From: Actinoplanes lobatus
GTDB lineage: Bacteria; Actinomycetota; Actinomycetes; Mycobacteriales; Micromonosporaceae
Length of the DNA stretch: 64,000 nt
Direction of reading: 5' to 3'
Assembly: GCF_014205215.1 (NCBI RefSeq)
Contig: NZ_JACHNC010000001.1
Span: forward strand, 8,552,501 to 8,616,500
Part shown: one piece after another, positions 18,801 to 25,946 of the stretch
Layout: each line of letters starts with the position of its first letter
Position numbering within the stretch: the first letter of the stretch is position 1
The notes under the pieces: model-generated
Database searches by the model: none
Told to the model about the DNA's origin: nothing
What the model saw: the letters and a program-made list of their open reading frames with translations, nothing else
Translations under genes and position numbers: made by a program

Positions 18801-19165
18801 TCACCGGTCTCGGCGCCCCGGGCGAGCAGGCCGTCGGCGCCGTCGGTGATCGCGGCGCGGGCCTGGACGAGGCCGGTGACCTCGGCTAGTACGGTCCGGC
18901 CGCCCCACACCCCGGCACTGATCCCGGCCGGCACGACCACGGTGTCCACCTGTTCCGGCAGGTCCGCGGCCGTCAGGGTCGCGTTCACCCGTACCCCGAA
19001 CCGGCCCGGCACCCATCGCGCCGCCCGCCGCAGTTCGGCGGCCGCCGGACCGTCGTGTCCGCTGAGATCCAGCACACCCTGCACCCCGGCCCGGCAGCAG
19101 GCGGCCAGCAGCCGCCCGTCCGGGAGCCCGAAGGGGGTGACGGCCATGATCGTTGCAGTGTTCAC
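12875..19165 (-). CDS. Iterative type I synthase, NMO-NMO-KS-AT-ACP-KR (PUFA/secondary-lipid type)
   Basis: 2,096 aa from the GTG at 19165 (the ATG at 19147 and GTG at 19189 are alternatives). Residues about 1-200 and 215-590 each resemble the TIM barrel of nitronate monooxygenases and of the PfaD enoyl reductase; the second has the typical EGAECGGHIGP stretch, the first does not. KS starts about 603 (Cys788 in DAACASS, EAHGTGT, IGHTKCAAG). AT: Ser1223 in GGHSYGEL. A single ACP has Ser1603 in DLSIDSIKRTEI, the form seen in PUFA-synthase carriers. The KR has GGGRGITATVA near 1828 and YAAAND near 2009. It is first in a six-gene operon. An ER domain fused to the N-terminus, rather than encoded separately as PfaD, is unusual. 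Chemistry is inferred from domains only. Confidence 0.92.
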   Translation of the reverse strand: MNTATIMAVTPFGLPDGRLLAACCRAGVQGVLDLSGHDGPAAAELRRAARWVPGRFGVRVNATLTAADLPEQVDTVVVPAGISAGVWGGRTVLAEVTGLVQARAAITDGADGLLARGAETGDPDAGLSVFVLLQQLLAELGVPVWAWGGIGPHTAAAAVAGGAAGVVLDTALALLPEACPPPAMAAALTRQTSGAGLDAYLAADLARRHRDVPGVIRAIRAAVESGRTAPALGPGAPLARRLGTTLPVVQGPMTRVSDRPELAAAVAAGGGLPCVALSLADGKTSHSLLRATARAVAGQPWAAGILGFAPEETRAAQLDAILEAGPAAVIIAGGRPDQAARLESAGVAAFLHVPSPGLLRQFLGAGARRFVFEGAECGGHIGPASSFALWQAQIPVLLDWLDEHPGDHLDVLFAGGVHDARSAAMATAAAAPLAARGAGVGLLMGTAYLFTAEAVGSGAIGPVFQQEILRARATTVLETAPGHLTRCVASPYAAEFTAARDRLRAAGTPDREIWDALERLNLGRLRLASKGLRRTGGDLEPVDERVQRDGGLFMAGQVAVLRDAVTTVAELHAEVTAGAAAWLAVPPADAVARPEPDRAAAPLDVAIVGLAGIFPGAGDTAAFWSQVVAGADAITEVPADRWDPDRHDVPSRWGGFLPRVPVDPVAWGIPPASLAAIEPVQLLALEAAGRALADAGYQPFPDAADSGRPFDRSRTAVVFGAESGGELAHALTLRAVLPAYLDRVPEALDAQLPGFTEDTFPGVLANVITGRIANRMDLGGANYIVDAACASSLAALDAACRELVTGSADLVLCGGADTHNSLLDYRHFAAAGALSPTGRSRPFDAAADGIALGEGVGCLVLKRLADAERDGDRVYAVISGVGSASDGRARGLTAPRPEGQRAALLRAYRQAGVSPAEVGLVEAHGTGTVVGDRTELATLTGVYTEAGAAPGSAALGSVKSQIGHTKCAAGMAGLIKTALSIHTGIRPPTTHLTRPHDDWSEDSPFAFDKVARPWPDTLERRVGAVSGFGFGGTNFHAVLTGHRGPEPRHGLDQWPVELFLFASPADAAWLRGLLDTHPRARLRDLARTAAARLSRTAAAPTHSVLATSIDDLRSRLENLDHDGVRATERPKLALLFPGQGSQRVDMFASLLITFPELREPAEHGGDWVRALYPGAAFDPDSAHRQRNRLRDTRNAQPALGLTGLAAHRFLTLLGVTADMAGGHSYGELVALTAAGALPATALSALSLRRAEEILAAAGSQPGTMAAVTGPPDEIAAEVAAVDGVVLANHNSPTQTVIAGVPGAVEQATARLRALGHTVTALDVACAFHSPLVTAAGPGFTAAVAGLSPQAPRIPVYANRTARPYPDRPALIAVELGDQIGAPVRFADQIEAMYAAGARVFAECGPGTTLSNLVGAILADRPHRVVNFEQAGGGLAGALSAVAELALAGVPVHLDPLYRGRDATDLTDTVPAPPPRWTVDGHAVRTADGAYLTGGIAAARPVPAAALPGDPDRLIEDYLRTTREFVATQRDVMLAYLGTPPPAAVEPAHAPEPTAAPAVTGAATAPAEPVDTLDRVRAVISTRTGYPVDLIGADVDLEADLSIDSIKRTEIVGELTGGTGPALERLGRARTAGEMAALLDGGPPAVAPQRFLCEWAPAPPAADAVPAGRTVTVDGPDELVRALREQGVPVVADGGDDLVLAGPLGDGDDEQPWLPVLFEELRAAAATGRGVLVAAVDGDARADGLPGFVRSMRQERPGVLTRLVSVPSGVDTATVAALLTAELADRDGEPVVRHGTNRLAPSVRPVPPSRSAGRATTELNRDSVVLLIGGGRGITATVAGEFAARTGCRIVLAGRTAPDGEPEDAELAAATDLTALRRVLAGRDPAGVDRRARAVLARREVAATVAELRALSRTVEYRTLDVTDAEAVHGLVKTVHAAYRRLDGVVFAAGVIEDRLLADKTTDSFRRVFGTKVDGARNVLDALDHLPDAPGFVTLFGSVAAVRGSRGQCDYAAANDALDDCGRRWAARTGRRCLTVHWGPWAPDRRHGGMVTAELAGRYAARGVQLIDPAAGAAALLDELTHGDPALTSVVYAAPGW

Positions 19166-19349
19166 TTCGGTGCAGTCCCCCCGAATCACCCGGCGGTGCC
19201 GCCCACGACCACCGATACTGCATTCAACGATCTTAACTTTGTCCAGTTATGCCCCGCTTTGACCGGATTTCGATCACGGGTGGTCACGGGCCACCGACGC
19301 GGCCTAGGTTCGATACACGCAACGACGGACGTCGAAGGGGAAGCGCCGA
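19166..19349. promoter_or_regulatory. Divergent promoter region of the synthase operon and a hydrolase gene
   Basis: About 180 bp between divergent starts. It includes a noticeably AT-richer patch (about 19215-19255, with cttaactttgtccagttatg), unlike the flanking coding DNA, where promoters are likely. I could not assign confident -10/-35 boxes or an operator. Confidence 0.45.
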
Positions 19350-20222
19350 ATGTCGAAACAGGTCACGTTCACCGCCGACGGGATCACCCTGGCCGGAAAC
19401 CTGTCGGTCGCCGCGGACGGCGCGCCGGGCGTGGTGCTCACCGGGCCGTTCACCGGAGTCAAGGAACAGGTCGTGGGCACCTACGCGGCACTGCTGCACG
19501 AACGGGGGTTCACCACGCTGGCGTTCGACCACCGCGGGTTCGGGGAGAGCGGCGGCCGCCGGGCGCATGAGGACAGCCAGGGCAAACTGTCCGACCTGCG
19601 GGCCGCCGTGAGCCTGCTCGGCGAGCACACCGACCGGGTGGCGGTGGTCGGGGTGTGCCTCGGCGGCGGCTACGCGGTGCGGGCCGCCGCCACCGATCCG
19701 CGCATCCGGGCGGTGGTGGGGATCGCCGGGGCGTACAACAGCCCGGCCCGGTTCAGCGCCGGGAACCCGGAGGGCTACCGCGCGGCGATCCGGTCCTTCA
19801 TCGACCGGTACGACGAGGAGCTGCCCGCCGTCGCGCCCGGCGGTGGCACGGCGGCGATGGGCGGCGACGAGCCGTACGCCTACTACGGCACCGCCCGGGG
19901 CGCCGCCGAGCGCTGGGAGAACCGGGTCACCTACGGCTCCCTGCACTCGCTGATGACCCTGGACGCCCTCGGCGCCGCCCCGCTACTCGGGCCGGCCCCG
20001 CTGCTGATCGTGCACGGCCGCGTCGACGCCTACTGCTCACCGGAGCTGGCCCAGGCGGCCCACGACGCGGCGCCCGGCCCGAAGGAGCTGGTCTGGCTGG
20101 ACGCGCAAGAGCACATCGATCTGTACGACGTGGAGCCGCACGTCACCCGGGCGGCCGAGTCGGCGGCGTCGTTCCTGCATCGGCACCTTTCTTCCCCGGC
20201 ATCGACGTCCACGTCGGCGTAG
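19350..20222 (+). CDS. Dienelactone-hydrolase-like alpha/beta hydrolase with Cys nucleophile
   Basis: 290 aa. The start is supported by gaaggggaag upstream of the ATG. The core reads LAFDHRGFGES, then the nucleophile elbow GVCLGGGY with Cys103 in the nucleophile place, then IVHGRVDAYC and QEHIDLYD, which supply the acid and His. A Cys nucleophile is characteristic of dienelactone hydrolases and some acyl-transfer relatives. It is divergent from the synthase operon, so a role in that pathway is possible but unproven. Its 3' end overlaps the convergent lipoprotein gene by 80 bp. Confidence 0.85.
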   Translation: MSKQVTFTADGITLAGNLSVAADGAPGVVLTGPFTGVKEQVVGTYAALLHERGFTTLAFDHRGFGESGGRRAHEDSQGKLSDLRAAVSLLGEHTDRVAVVGVCLGGGYAVRAAATDPRIRAVVGIAGAYNSPARFSAGNPEGYRAAIRSFIDRYDEELPAVAPGGGTAAMGGDEPYAYYGTARGAAERWENRVTYGSLHSLMTLDALGAAPLLGPAPLLIVHGRVDAYCSPELAQAAHDAAPGPKELVWLDAQEHIDLYDVEPHVTRAAESAASFLHRHLSSPASTSTSA

Positions 20223-20829
20223 GCGACTCCGCCCGCGGCGGGCACCACCGGTCGGCCTCGGCCACGTAGTCGTCGGCGATCGGGGAGCCGCACGCGTGCA
20301 CCCCGGACCGCTTCTCCGTCCAGGCCCTGAAGGTGCCCTCGGAGTACTCACCACAGGAGAGCTTGAAGTCGGCGGTCACCACCTTGAGCGCGTCGTAGGT
20401 GATGTACGCCGGGACGTCCGCGTCGTACCTCAAGCTCTTGCCCGCGTTCTTGGCGGTGTCGGCGGGCAGGCCGATCCGCACCGGTGAGCCGAGGTGCTCC
20501 CCGAGCGAGGCGGCGAGCACCGGGTCCCATGTCGCATGGTCCATCCGGATCCAGTTCAGGCCCATGACGACCGTCGCCGGATGGACCGAGTCCGGATCGG
20601 GCCCCAGGACGCGAGGCTCCGGCTGCTCCTCGACCATGTGGTAGTAGCTGTGCAACAGGAGCGCCCGTTGATCCACGTTCGACCAGGTGATCGTGGTCCC
20701 CTCCGGGACGCAGTCGGCCGGCAGCGACTGTATGCACCCGCAGCTGCTGATACTGCTACAGCCGGACGTCGCGAGCAGTGCCAGCAGAGCCACCGGCACG
20801 GCGTTCTGCCGCCATCGATGAATCGACAT
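20143..20829 (-). CDS. Putative secreted lipoprotein of unknown function
   Basis: 228 aa. A signal sequence with a hydrophobic core (VALLALLA) ends in a lipobox-like TSGC, so Cys23 or so should be lipidated. The mature part is rich in Trp and contains several Cys (CGC, DCVP, SCGEY, HACG, WCPP), suggesting disulfides outside the membrane. I recognise no family. The last 26 codons are Pro/Thr-rich and lie antisense to the end of the hydrolase gene, with an 80-bp tail-to-tail overlap. This C-terminus may have been acquired by stop-codon read-out. Confidence 0.7.
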   Translation of the reverse strand: MSIHRWRQNAVPVALLALLATSGCSSISSCGCIQSLPADCVPEGTTITWSNVDQRALLLHSYYHMVEEQPEPRVLGPDPDSVHPATVVMGLNWIRMDHATWDPVLAASLGEHLGSPVRIGLPADTAKNAGKSLRYDADVPAYITYDALKVVTADFKLSCGEYSEGTFRAWTEKRSGVHACGSPIADDYVAEADRWCPPRAESPTPTWTSMPGKKGADAGTTPPTRPPG

Positions 20830-20848
20830 GGGCACATCATGGCGTAGA

Positions 20849-20881
20849 AGCGGCCACCGCCGGGGTACGACGGTGGCCGCT
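20849..20881 (-). terminator. Hairpin downstream of the nuclease gene
   Basis: Perfect 11-bp arms (agcggccaccg / cggtggccgct) with an 11-nt loop lie 26 bp after the stop of the minus-strand nuclease gene and just upstream of the lipoprotein start. There is no U-tract, which is common for actinomycete terminators. Confidence 0.7.
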
Positions 20882-20906
20882 CGGGGGGCCGGGCTCAGCT
20901 CTCGGC

Positions 20907-22091
20907 TCAGCCGAAGATCGACGCCGCCCACTCGGGGTGGTCGATGAACGGGTTCCGGTTGTGCTGGTAGTTCGAGTAGATGACCTGGTTGCGGGTGCGC
21001 TCGGCCGCCGTCGGCGGGTCGGCCGTGTTCCACGCCAGCAGGGTGGAGAGCTTTCCGAGGTACGGGTTCGAGCCGTTCGCGGTCGAGTTGTTGAGCTCCA
21101 GGTTCGCCCAGGAGTCGTCGCCCTCGTAGCGCACCGCCATGTAGAACACCATCCGGGCCACGTCGCCCTTGATCGCGGCCCGGGGCTCCCACGAGTCGGC
21201 GTCGGTGTAGTTGCCGGTGGCGCCGGAGACCGCGGTGCCGCCCGTGTCGAAGTCCTTGTTGCCGCGCAGCGCGTTGATCGTGACGTCCTCCGGCCGCAGG
21301 TGGTGCAGGTCGGTGCCGGGGCCGTTGGCGGTGCCGAAGTCACCGTGCGACTGCGGCCACACGTGCTCCCGGTTCCAGTTGCCGGTCGCCCCGCCGTTGA
21401 GCGTCTTGGACCGGCTGATCCCGGAGTACAGCAGGATCACATTCGCCGAGTTCGCCGGGTCCTGGTCGGTGACCATCAGGGCGTTCCACACCGCGTCGTA
21501 CGAGATCGAGGTGTCCCCGGTCGTGATGATCGTGTGCAGCGCCGACTTGAGACTGGCTCCGGACTTGCCGAGCGCCGACGCGTAGTAGGTGTCGGTGGTG
21601 CTGGTCGCCGTCGGGGTGGCGGTGGCCGTGGCGGTCGGGCTGGTCGTGGCCGTGGTGCCGAACGCCATGGCGGTCGGCGACTTGAGCCCGGCGTGCGCGA
21701 AGTAGGCGGTGAGCGTGCCGGTGACGGTGATCGCCCGGCCGACGTTCGACGGGTTGGTGGCCAGCCCGAACGCCGAGCGGTAGGAGCTGGTGATCTGGAC
21801 GTACAGCATGCTGCTCGTGCTGGTCTGGGTCGGGCTGTCGGCGATGGCGAGCGCCGTGTCGCCGGTGAAGGAGCTGAACCGGACGGTGTCGGTGGCGGTC
21901 GGTTCGCCGACGATGTAGCCGACGACCGTCCCGCTGCCACCGGTCTGGCCGCTGATCGCCTGGGCGACCGTCAGCGGCGTGGCCGCGGCCGCCGACGGCG
22001 CCCGGAGCACCGTGACGGAGGCGACCAGCAGGCCGGCGAGGACCGGTATCAGCAGCGCGACGATGCGCCGATGGACTATGGGAGCGGGCAT
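20907..22091 (-). CDS. Secreted endonuclease I-family nuclease with N-terminal OB-fold-like domain
   Basis: 394 aa from the ATG at 22091, chosen because ggag lies 8 nt upstream. A signal peptide ends near residue 36. The next ~110 residues (TVVGYIVG, VQITSSYRSAFG, ITVTGTLTAYF) look like the nucleic-acid-binding OB/DUF6359 module found in YhcR-like nucleases. A Thr/Ala/Pro linker (TATATATPTAT) follows, then the endonuclease I domain with NREHVWPQSHGDFG and DLHHLRPEDVTINALRGN. It is expected to degrade extracellular DNA or RNA, for nutrient scavenging or competition. A hairpin terminator follows. Confidence 0.92.
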   Translation of the reverse strand: MPAPIVHRRIVALLIPVLAGLLVASVTVLRAPSAAAATPLTVAQAISGQTGGSGTVVGYIVGEPTATDTVRFSSFTGDTALAIADSPTQTSTSSMLYVQITSSYRSAFGLATNPSNVGRAITVTGTLTAYFAHAGLKSPTAMAFGTTATTSPTATATATPTATSTTDTYYASALGKSGASLKSALHTIITTGDTSISYDAVWNALMVTDQDPANSANVILLYSGISRSKTLNGGATGNWNREHVWPQSHGDFGTANGPGTDLHHLRPEDVTINALRGNKDFDTGGTAVSGATGNYTDADSWEPRAAIKGDVARMVFYMAVRYEGDDSWANLELNNSTANGSNPYLGKLSTLLAWNTADPPTAAERTRNQVIYSNYQHNRNPFIDHPEWAASIFG

Positions 22092-22172
22092 GGGGGGAGC
22101 TCCGTTCACCAGGCTGTATAGACAGCTTTAATTGTGAACGAACGGGCCCCCGCCGGATCCATACCACTTCGG

Positions 22173-23186
22173 TCATCCCAGCGTGACCACCACCTTCTCG
22201 GCGGCGCCGGGGGTGGAGCCGAGCTCCAGCGCCCGCCGCACGTCGGCGTGCGGGATGCGGTCGCTGATCAGCAGCTCGTAGCGCTGCCAGTGCTCGACCA
22301 GGTCCCGGGTGACCTCGAAGATCTCGGTGGGGTAGCCCATCGAGAGCACCAGGGTCAGCTCGGTGGTGAGCAGCGCGCCGAAGTCGACCGGGACCGGCTT
22401 CTTGTGCACGGCCACCACACCGACCGTGGCGCCGTGCTTGGCGGCGGCCAGCGCCGTCTCCAGCACCACCGGGGCGCCCGCCGCGTCCAGGTAGATGTCG
22501 GTGTCCGGGCGCACCCCGCGGACGAAGCTGCGCGGGGCCTCGCCGTGGATCTCGACGAGCCGCTGGAGCACGTCCTCCTCGGCCGAGTTGATCACCGCGT
22601 GGGCGCCCACCCGGAGGGCCTTCTCCAGCCGGTTCGCCACGATGTCGACCACCACGACGTGGGCGCCGCGCAGCTCGTACGCGATCGCCGCCCCGAGCCC
22701 GACCGGCCCGGCGCCGAAGACCACCACCTTGTCGCCGGGTTTCGGCGCGGTCCGGTTGACGGCGTGGCCGGCCACCGCCATCGGCTCGTTGAGCGCCGCC
22801 ACCTCGAACGGGATGTGCTTGGGCACGGTCACCAGGTGCACGCCCACGCGCGCGTCCCGGAGCAGCACGAACTCGGACAGGCCGCCCTGCGCGCCGCCGC
22901 TGCCGATGATGCCGTCGCCGGACGCCATCGGGTTGAGCACCACGTGGTCGCCCACGCTCAGGCCCTCGACCTCGGCGCCCACCTCGGCGATCTCGCCGGC
23001 CGGCTCGTGGCCGAGCGGGGTGGCGCCCTGCCGCGGCGGGATGCCGCCGACCGCGATGTACAGCCCGTCCGAGCCGCAGATCCCGCACGCCCGGATGCGG
23101 ACCAGCACGTCGGACGGCCCGCAGACCGGCTTCTCCACCTCGACGACCGCGGTCCGGCCGGGGCCGGTCACCAGTACCGATTTCAT
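22173..23186 (-). CDS. Zn-dependent medium-chain dehydrogenase lacking the structural-zinc lobe
   Basis: 337 aa. The ATG at 23186 has gaggtga 6 nt upstream. The catalytic zinc ligands are present (GICGSD and GHEPAGE), as is the Rossmann motif VFGAGPVGLG followed by VVVDI. The usual four-Cys structural-zinc loop is absent: the stretch after VVLNP reads MASGDGIIGSGG. Members of this group act on polyols, threonine or sugars; the substrate is not evident. It is divergent from a LacI regulator with an operator-like palindrome between them, suggesting a sugar-type inducer. Confidence 0.88.
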   Translation of the reverse strand: MKSVLVTGPGRTAVVEVEKPVCGPSDVLVRIRACGICGSDGLYIAVGGIPPRQGATPLGHEPAGEIAEVGAEVEGLSVGDHVVLNPMASGDGIIGSGGAQGGLSEFVLLRDARVGVHLVTVPKHIPFEVAALNEPMAVAGHAVNRTAPKPGDKVVVFGAGPVGLGAAIAYELRGAHVVVVDIVANRLEKALRVGAHAVINSAEEDVLQRLVEIHGEAPRSFVRGVRPDTDIYLDAAGAPVVLETALAAAKHGATVGVVAVHKKPVPVDFGALLTTELTLVLSMGYPTEIFEVTRDLVEHWQRYELLISDRIPHADVRRALELGSTPGAAEKVVVTLG

Positions 23187-23200
23187 CGCCACTCACCTCG

Positions 23201-23215
23201 CTAATACGTATAAGT
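23201..23215. promoter_or_regulatory. Operator-like palindrome between dehydrogenase and LacI regulator
   Basis: The core ATACGTAT is a perfect 8-bp palindrome within ctaatacgtataagt, and flanking bases are nearly symmetric. It lies in the 47-bp gap between the two divergent starts, a natural position for a LacI-family operator repressing both genes. Confidence 0.65.
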
Positions 23216-23233
23216 GACCGGTACGGTAGCCCG

Positions 23234-24139
23234 GTGACCGGGAAAACGCGAGTGACGATGCGGGACGTGGCCGCGGCCAGCGGAGTGTCCCAGGCGACCG
23301 TGAGCTTCGTGCTCAACGACGCGCCCGGCCAGACCATCCCGGCGGCCACCCGCGACCGGGTGCGGCGGGCCGCCGCCGAACTCGGGTACCGGCCGCACTC
23401 CATCGCCCGGGCGCTGCGCGAGGGCGCGTCCCGGATCGTGGTGCTGGAGGCGGGCGGGCTGCCCCGCGGCCACAACCTGTCCAGCTTCATCGCCGGACTC
23501 GACGAGGAACTGGGGGCGGCCGGCTTCGGCCTGCTCGTGGCGTACGGGGAAGGGGTGTCGGCGCAAGCCGCGATCACCGCGATCGAACCCCGCGCGGTGA
23601 TCGACCTCCCGGCCGTCTATGCCGGCCCGGACCGTGACGTCGCCGACGGCGGCTGGATCGACGGCATGGTCGCGCACCGCCTCGTCCAGTTGCGGCACCT
23701 GATGGAACGCGGGCACCGGGCCATCGCGGTCGCCGTCCCGGCCGACGACGACCCGTTCCTGGCGCTGATGGCCGGGCAGGTGCGCGACGCCGCCGGGGAG
23801 CTGGGCCTGCCGTCACCGCTCCCCCTGGTCGTCGACGGCGACCCGGAGAAGCCGGCCGGCCTGCTGAAGGCCGGAGTCACGGCGGTGGCGGCGCTCACCG
23901 ACGACCTGGCCCTCAGCGTGCTGGCGGCGCTCGCCGACACCGGCCTGAGCGCCCCCGGCGACCTCGCGGTGATCGGTTTCGACGACACCCCGCACGGCGC
24001 CCTGTGGCGGCCCGCGCTGACCACCGTCCGGCTGGACGCCCGCGCCTACGGCCGGCGCACCGCCCGCACCCTGCTCGGCCTCCCGATCGGCGACGCCCGG
24101 CCGGCCCCCGCCCGCGTCATCTCGCGCGCCTCCGCCTGA
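23234..24139 (+). CDS. LacI-family transcriptional regulator
   Basis: 301 aa from a GTG. The N-terminal helix-turn-helix reads VTMRDVAAASGVSQATVSFVLN, followed by the hinge region ELGYRPHSIARALREG. The periplasmic-binding-like effector domain has the family's late motif LAVIGFDDTP and ends shortly after TTVRLDARAYG. It is somewhat short in the effector domain compared with the usual ~335 aa. It probably represses the divergent dehydrogenase gene and itself. Confidence 0.93.
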   Translation: MTGKTRVTMRDVAAASGVSQATVSFVLNDAPGQTIPAATRDRVRRAAAELGYRPHSIARALREGASRIVVLEAGGLPRGHNLSSFIAGLDEELGAAGFGLLVAYGEGVSAQAAITAIEPRAVIDLPAVYAGPDRDVADGGWIDGMVAHRLVQLRHLMERGHRAIAVAVPADDDPFLALMAGQVRDAAGELGLPSPLPLVVDGDPEKPAGLLKAGVTAVAALTDDLALSVLAALADTGLSAPGDLAVIGFDDTPHGALWRPALTTVRLDARAYGRRTARTLLGLPIGDARPAPARVISRASA

Positions 24140-24152
24140 GGATGTTCAAGAC

Positions 24153-24755
24153 CTAGATCCAGCCCTGCTGCCAGGCGTGGTGGGCGGCCGCGTGGCGGGT
24201 GTCGGCGCCGAGCTTGGCCATCGCGGCGGAGAGGTAGTTGCGAACCGTGCCGGGGGCCAGGTGCACGGTGGCGGCCACCTCGGCGATCGGCGCGCCACCG
24301 CGGACCACGGCCAGGATCTCCAGCTCACGGTCGGTGAGAGGGCACTCGTCCTCGGTGAGGGCGCTCGCCGCGATCTCCGGGTCCACGTAGCGGCGGCCGG
24401 AGTGCACGGTCCGGATGATCTCGGCGAGGCGGGCGGCAGGCGTGGTCTTCGGGACGAAACCGGCGACCCCGGCGGCCAGGGCGCGGCGCAGCACGGCCGG
24501 GCGGGCGTGGCGGGTCACCAGGACCACCGGGATGCCGAGCCTTGACCGGATCTCGGTGGCCGCCCGCAGACCGTCACCGGGCGGCATCTCCAGGTCGAGA
24601 ACCGCCAGGTCGGGGCGCTCGCGCAGGGCCACCTGGACGGCGGTCACGCTGTCGGCGGCCTCACCCACCACGGTCAGGTCCGGTTCCAGGGCGAGCAGGG
24701 CGGCGAGGGCGCCCCGGATCAGGCTCTCGTCGTCGGCGAGAAGCAGCCGGATCAC
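24153..24755 (-). CDS. DesR-like response regulator
   Basis: 200 aa from the GTG at 24755, which overlaps the kinase stop (GTGA). Receiver: D8/D9, phospho-acceptor Asp54 in LAVLDLEMPPGDG, and Lys in FVPKTTP. The C-terminal LuxR HTH has LTDRELEILAVVRGGAPIAE and LAPGTVRNYLSAAMAKLGA. Gene order and sequence match DesK/DesR-type systems that commonly control an adjacent ABC exporter. Confidence 0.93.
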   Translation of the reverse strand: MIRLLLADDESLIRGALAALLALEPDLTVVGEAADSVTAVQVALRERPDLAVLDLEMPPGDGLRAATEIRSRLGIPVVLVTRHARPAVLRRALAAGVAGFVPKTTPAARLAEIIRTVHSGRRYVDPEIAASALTEDECPLTDRELEILAVVRGGAPIAEVAATVHLAPGTVRNYLSAAMAKLGADTRHAAAHHAWQQGWI

Positions 24756-25831
24756 CGGGCCGCCGCCACCGGGAGGGCCGCCGTCACGGTGAACTCGCCG
24801 TCCGTACGCCGGAATCGCAGGCTGCCACCGGCGGCCGTGAGCCGGTCGCGGAGCCCGGCCAGGCCGCCCTCCGGTCCGTCCGGGCCGTCGAACGGGTTGT
24901 CGTTGACGAAACGCAGCGCCCCGTCGCCGGTCAGCGTGATCTCGCAGCGGGCAGCCGTGCTGTGCCGCAGCACGTTGGTGGTGCACTCGCGCACGACCAG
25001 GCCGAACAGGTTCTCCACGGCCGGCGGGAGGACCGGCGGATCGGGCGGCAGCGAGATCGACGACCGGATTCCGGCCGCTCCGAGGACCCGGGCCGCGTTG
25101 GCGATCTCGGTGTCCAGGGACACCGACCGGTAGCCGCGGACCAGCTCCCGGGTGTCGCCCAGCGCCTGCCGGGCCAGTTCCTGCACCTCGCCCATCAGTT
25201 CGGCGGCACGGGCCGGGTCGGTGGCGGCGAGCCGTTCGGCCAGCTCGCTCTTCAGCGCGATGACCTGGAGGTTGTGGCCCTGGATGTCGTGCAGTTCAGC
25301 GGCGAACCGGCGCCGCTCGCCGGTGACCGCCGTGGCCCGCTCGGTGTGCCGGGCCCGGTCGAGGCGTTCCGCGACGGCGCACATCCAGATCTGGGCGTAG
25401 ATCCCGGCGGTGCACAGCGCGGTGACGGCCAGGTCGGAGAGGGCGCCGCCGAGGTGCCGGCCGCCGGCCAGGGAGGCGGCGAACGCCAGCGCCGCACCGG
25501 CCGGCCACAGCCTCCAGGCCGGCCGGGGCAGGCCCGCGAGCACGACGGCCAGCGACAGCACCCACGCGAATCCGCCATCGCCGGTGGTCCGCGAGTACAG
25601 CAGCAACCCGGCCGCGGCCAGCGCGGCGATGATCGTCATGGCGGCCGGCGGCGGTGGCGTGCCGAGCGCCGGTACGGCCATGAGCCGGCCGGCGACCAGG
25701 CACACCGGGACGACCACGGCGAACACGGCGGCCCGCGCGGCGGTGGTCCCCGCCTGGGTCACGGTGAGCACCACGATGCCGGTCAGGCAGGCGATCAGCG
25801 TGTACCAGTTGAGGCGGCGCAGGGATGTCAC
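24752..25831 (-). CDS. DesK-like sensor histidine kinase
   Basis: 359 aa. About five to six hydrophobic segments (residues 10-155) form the membrane sensor. The phospho-accepting His181 is in FAAELHDIQGHNLQV, the HisKA_3 signature. The ATPase domain has VVRECTTNVLRHS and FVNDNPFDG, then GGLAGLRDRL. Systems of this type sense membrane fluidity or membrane-active compounds. It is divergent from an ABC transporter it probably regulates. Confidence 0.93.
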   Translation of the reverse strand: MTSLRRLNWYTLIACLTGIVVLTVTQAGTTAARAAVFAVVVPVCLVAGRLMAVPALGTPPPPAAMTIIAALAAAGLLLYSRTTGDGGFAWVLSLAVVLAGLPRPAWRLWPAGAALAFAASLAGGRHLGGALSDLAVTALCTAGIYAQIWMCAVAERLDRARHTERATAVTGERRRFAAELHDIQGHNLQVIALKSELAERLAATDPARAAELMGEVQELARQALGDTRELVRGYRSVSLDTEIANAARVLGAAGIRSSISLPPDPPVLPPAVENLFGLVVRECTTNVLRHSTAARCEITLTGDGALRFVNDNPFDGPDGPEGGLAGLRDRLTAAGGSLRFRRTDGEFTVTAALPVAAAR

Positions 25832-25873
25832 GCCACCATGATGCGGTTCGATCCGGCCGGGACGCGAAAGTTG

Positions 25874-25887
25874 ATGACATCTGTCAT
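25874..25887. promoter_or_regulatory. 14-bp palindrome in the DesK/ABC intergenic region
   Basis: ATGACATCTGTCAT is a perfect palindrome in the gap between the kinase operon and the ABC transporter genes. It is a likely binding site for the neighbouring NarL-type regulator, controlling both directions; this assignment is inference from position and symmetry. Confidence 0.65.
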
Positions 25888-25946
25888 GCGGGCTCGTGTG
25901 CGCCTGACACTACGAGCCGGGCGGGCCTGCGCTGATAGTCGACGGC

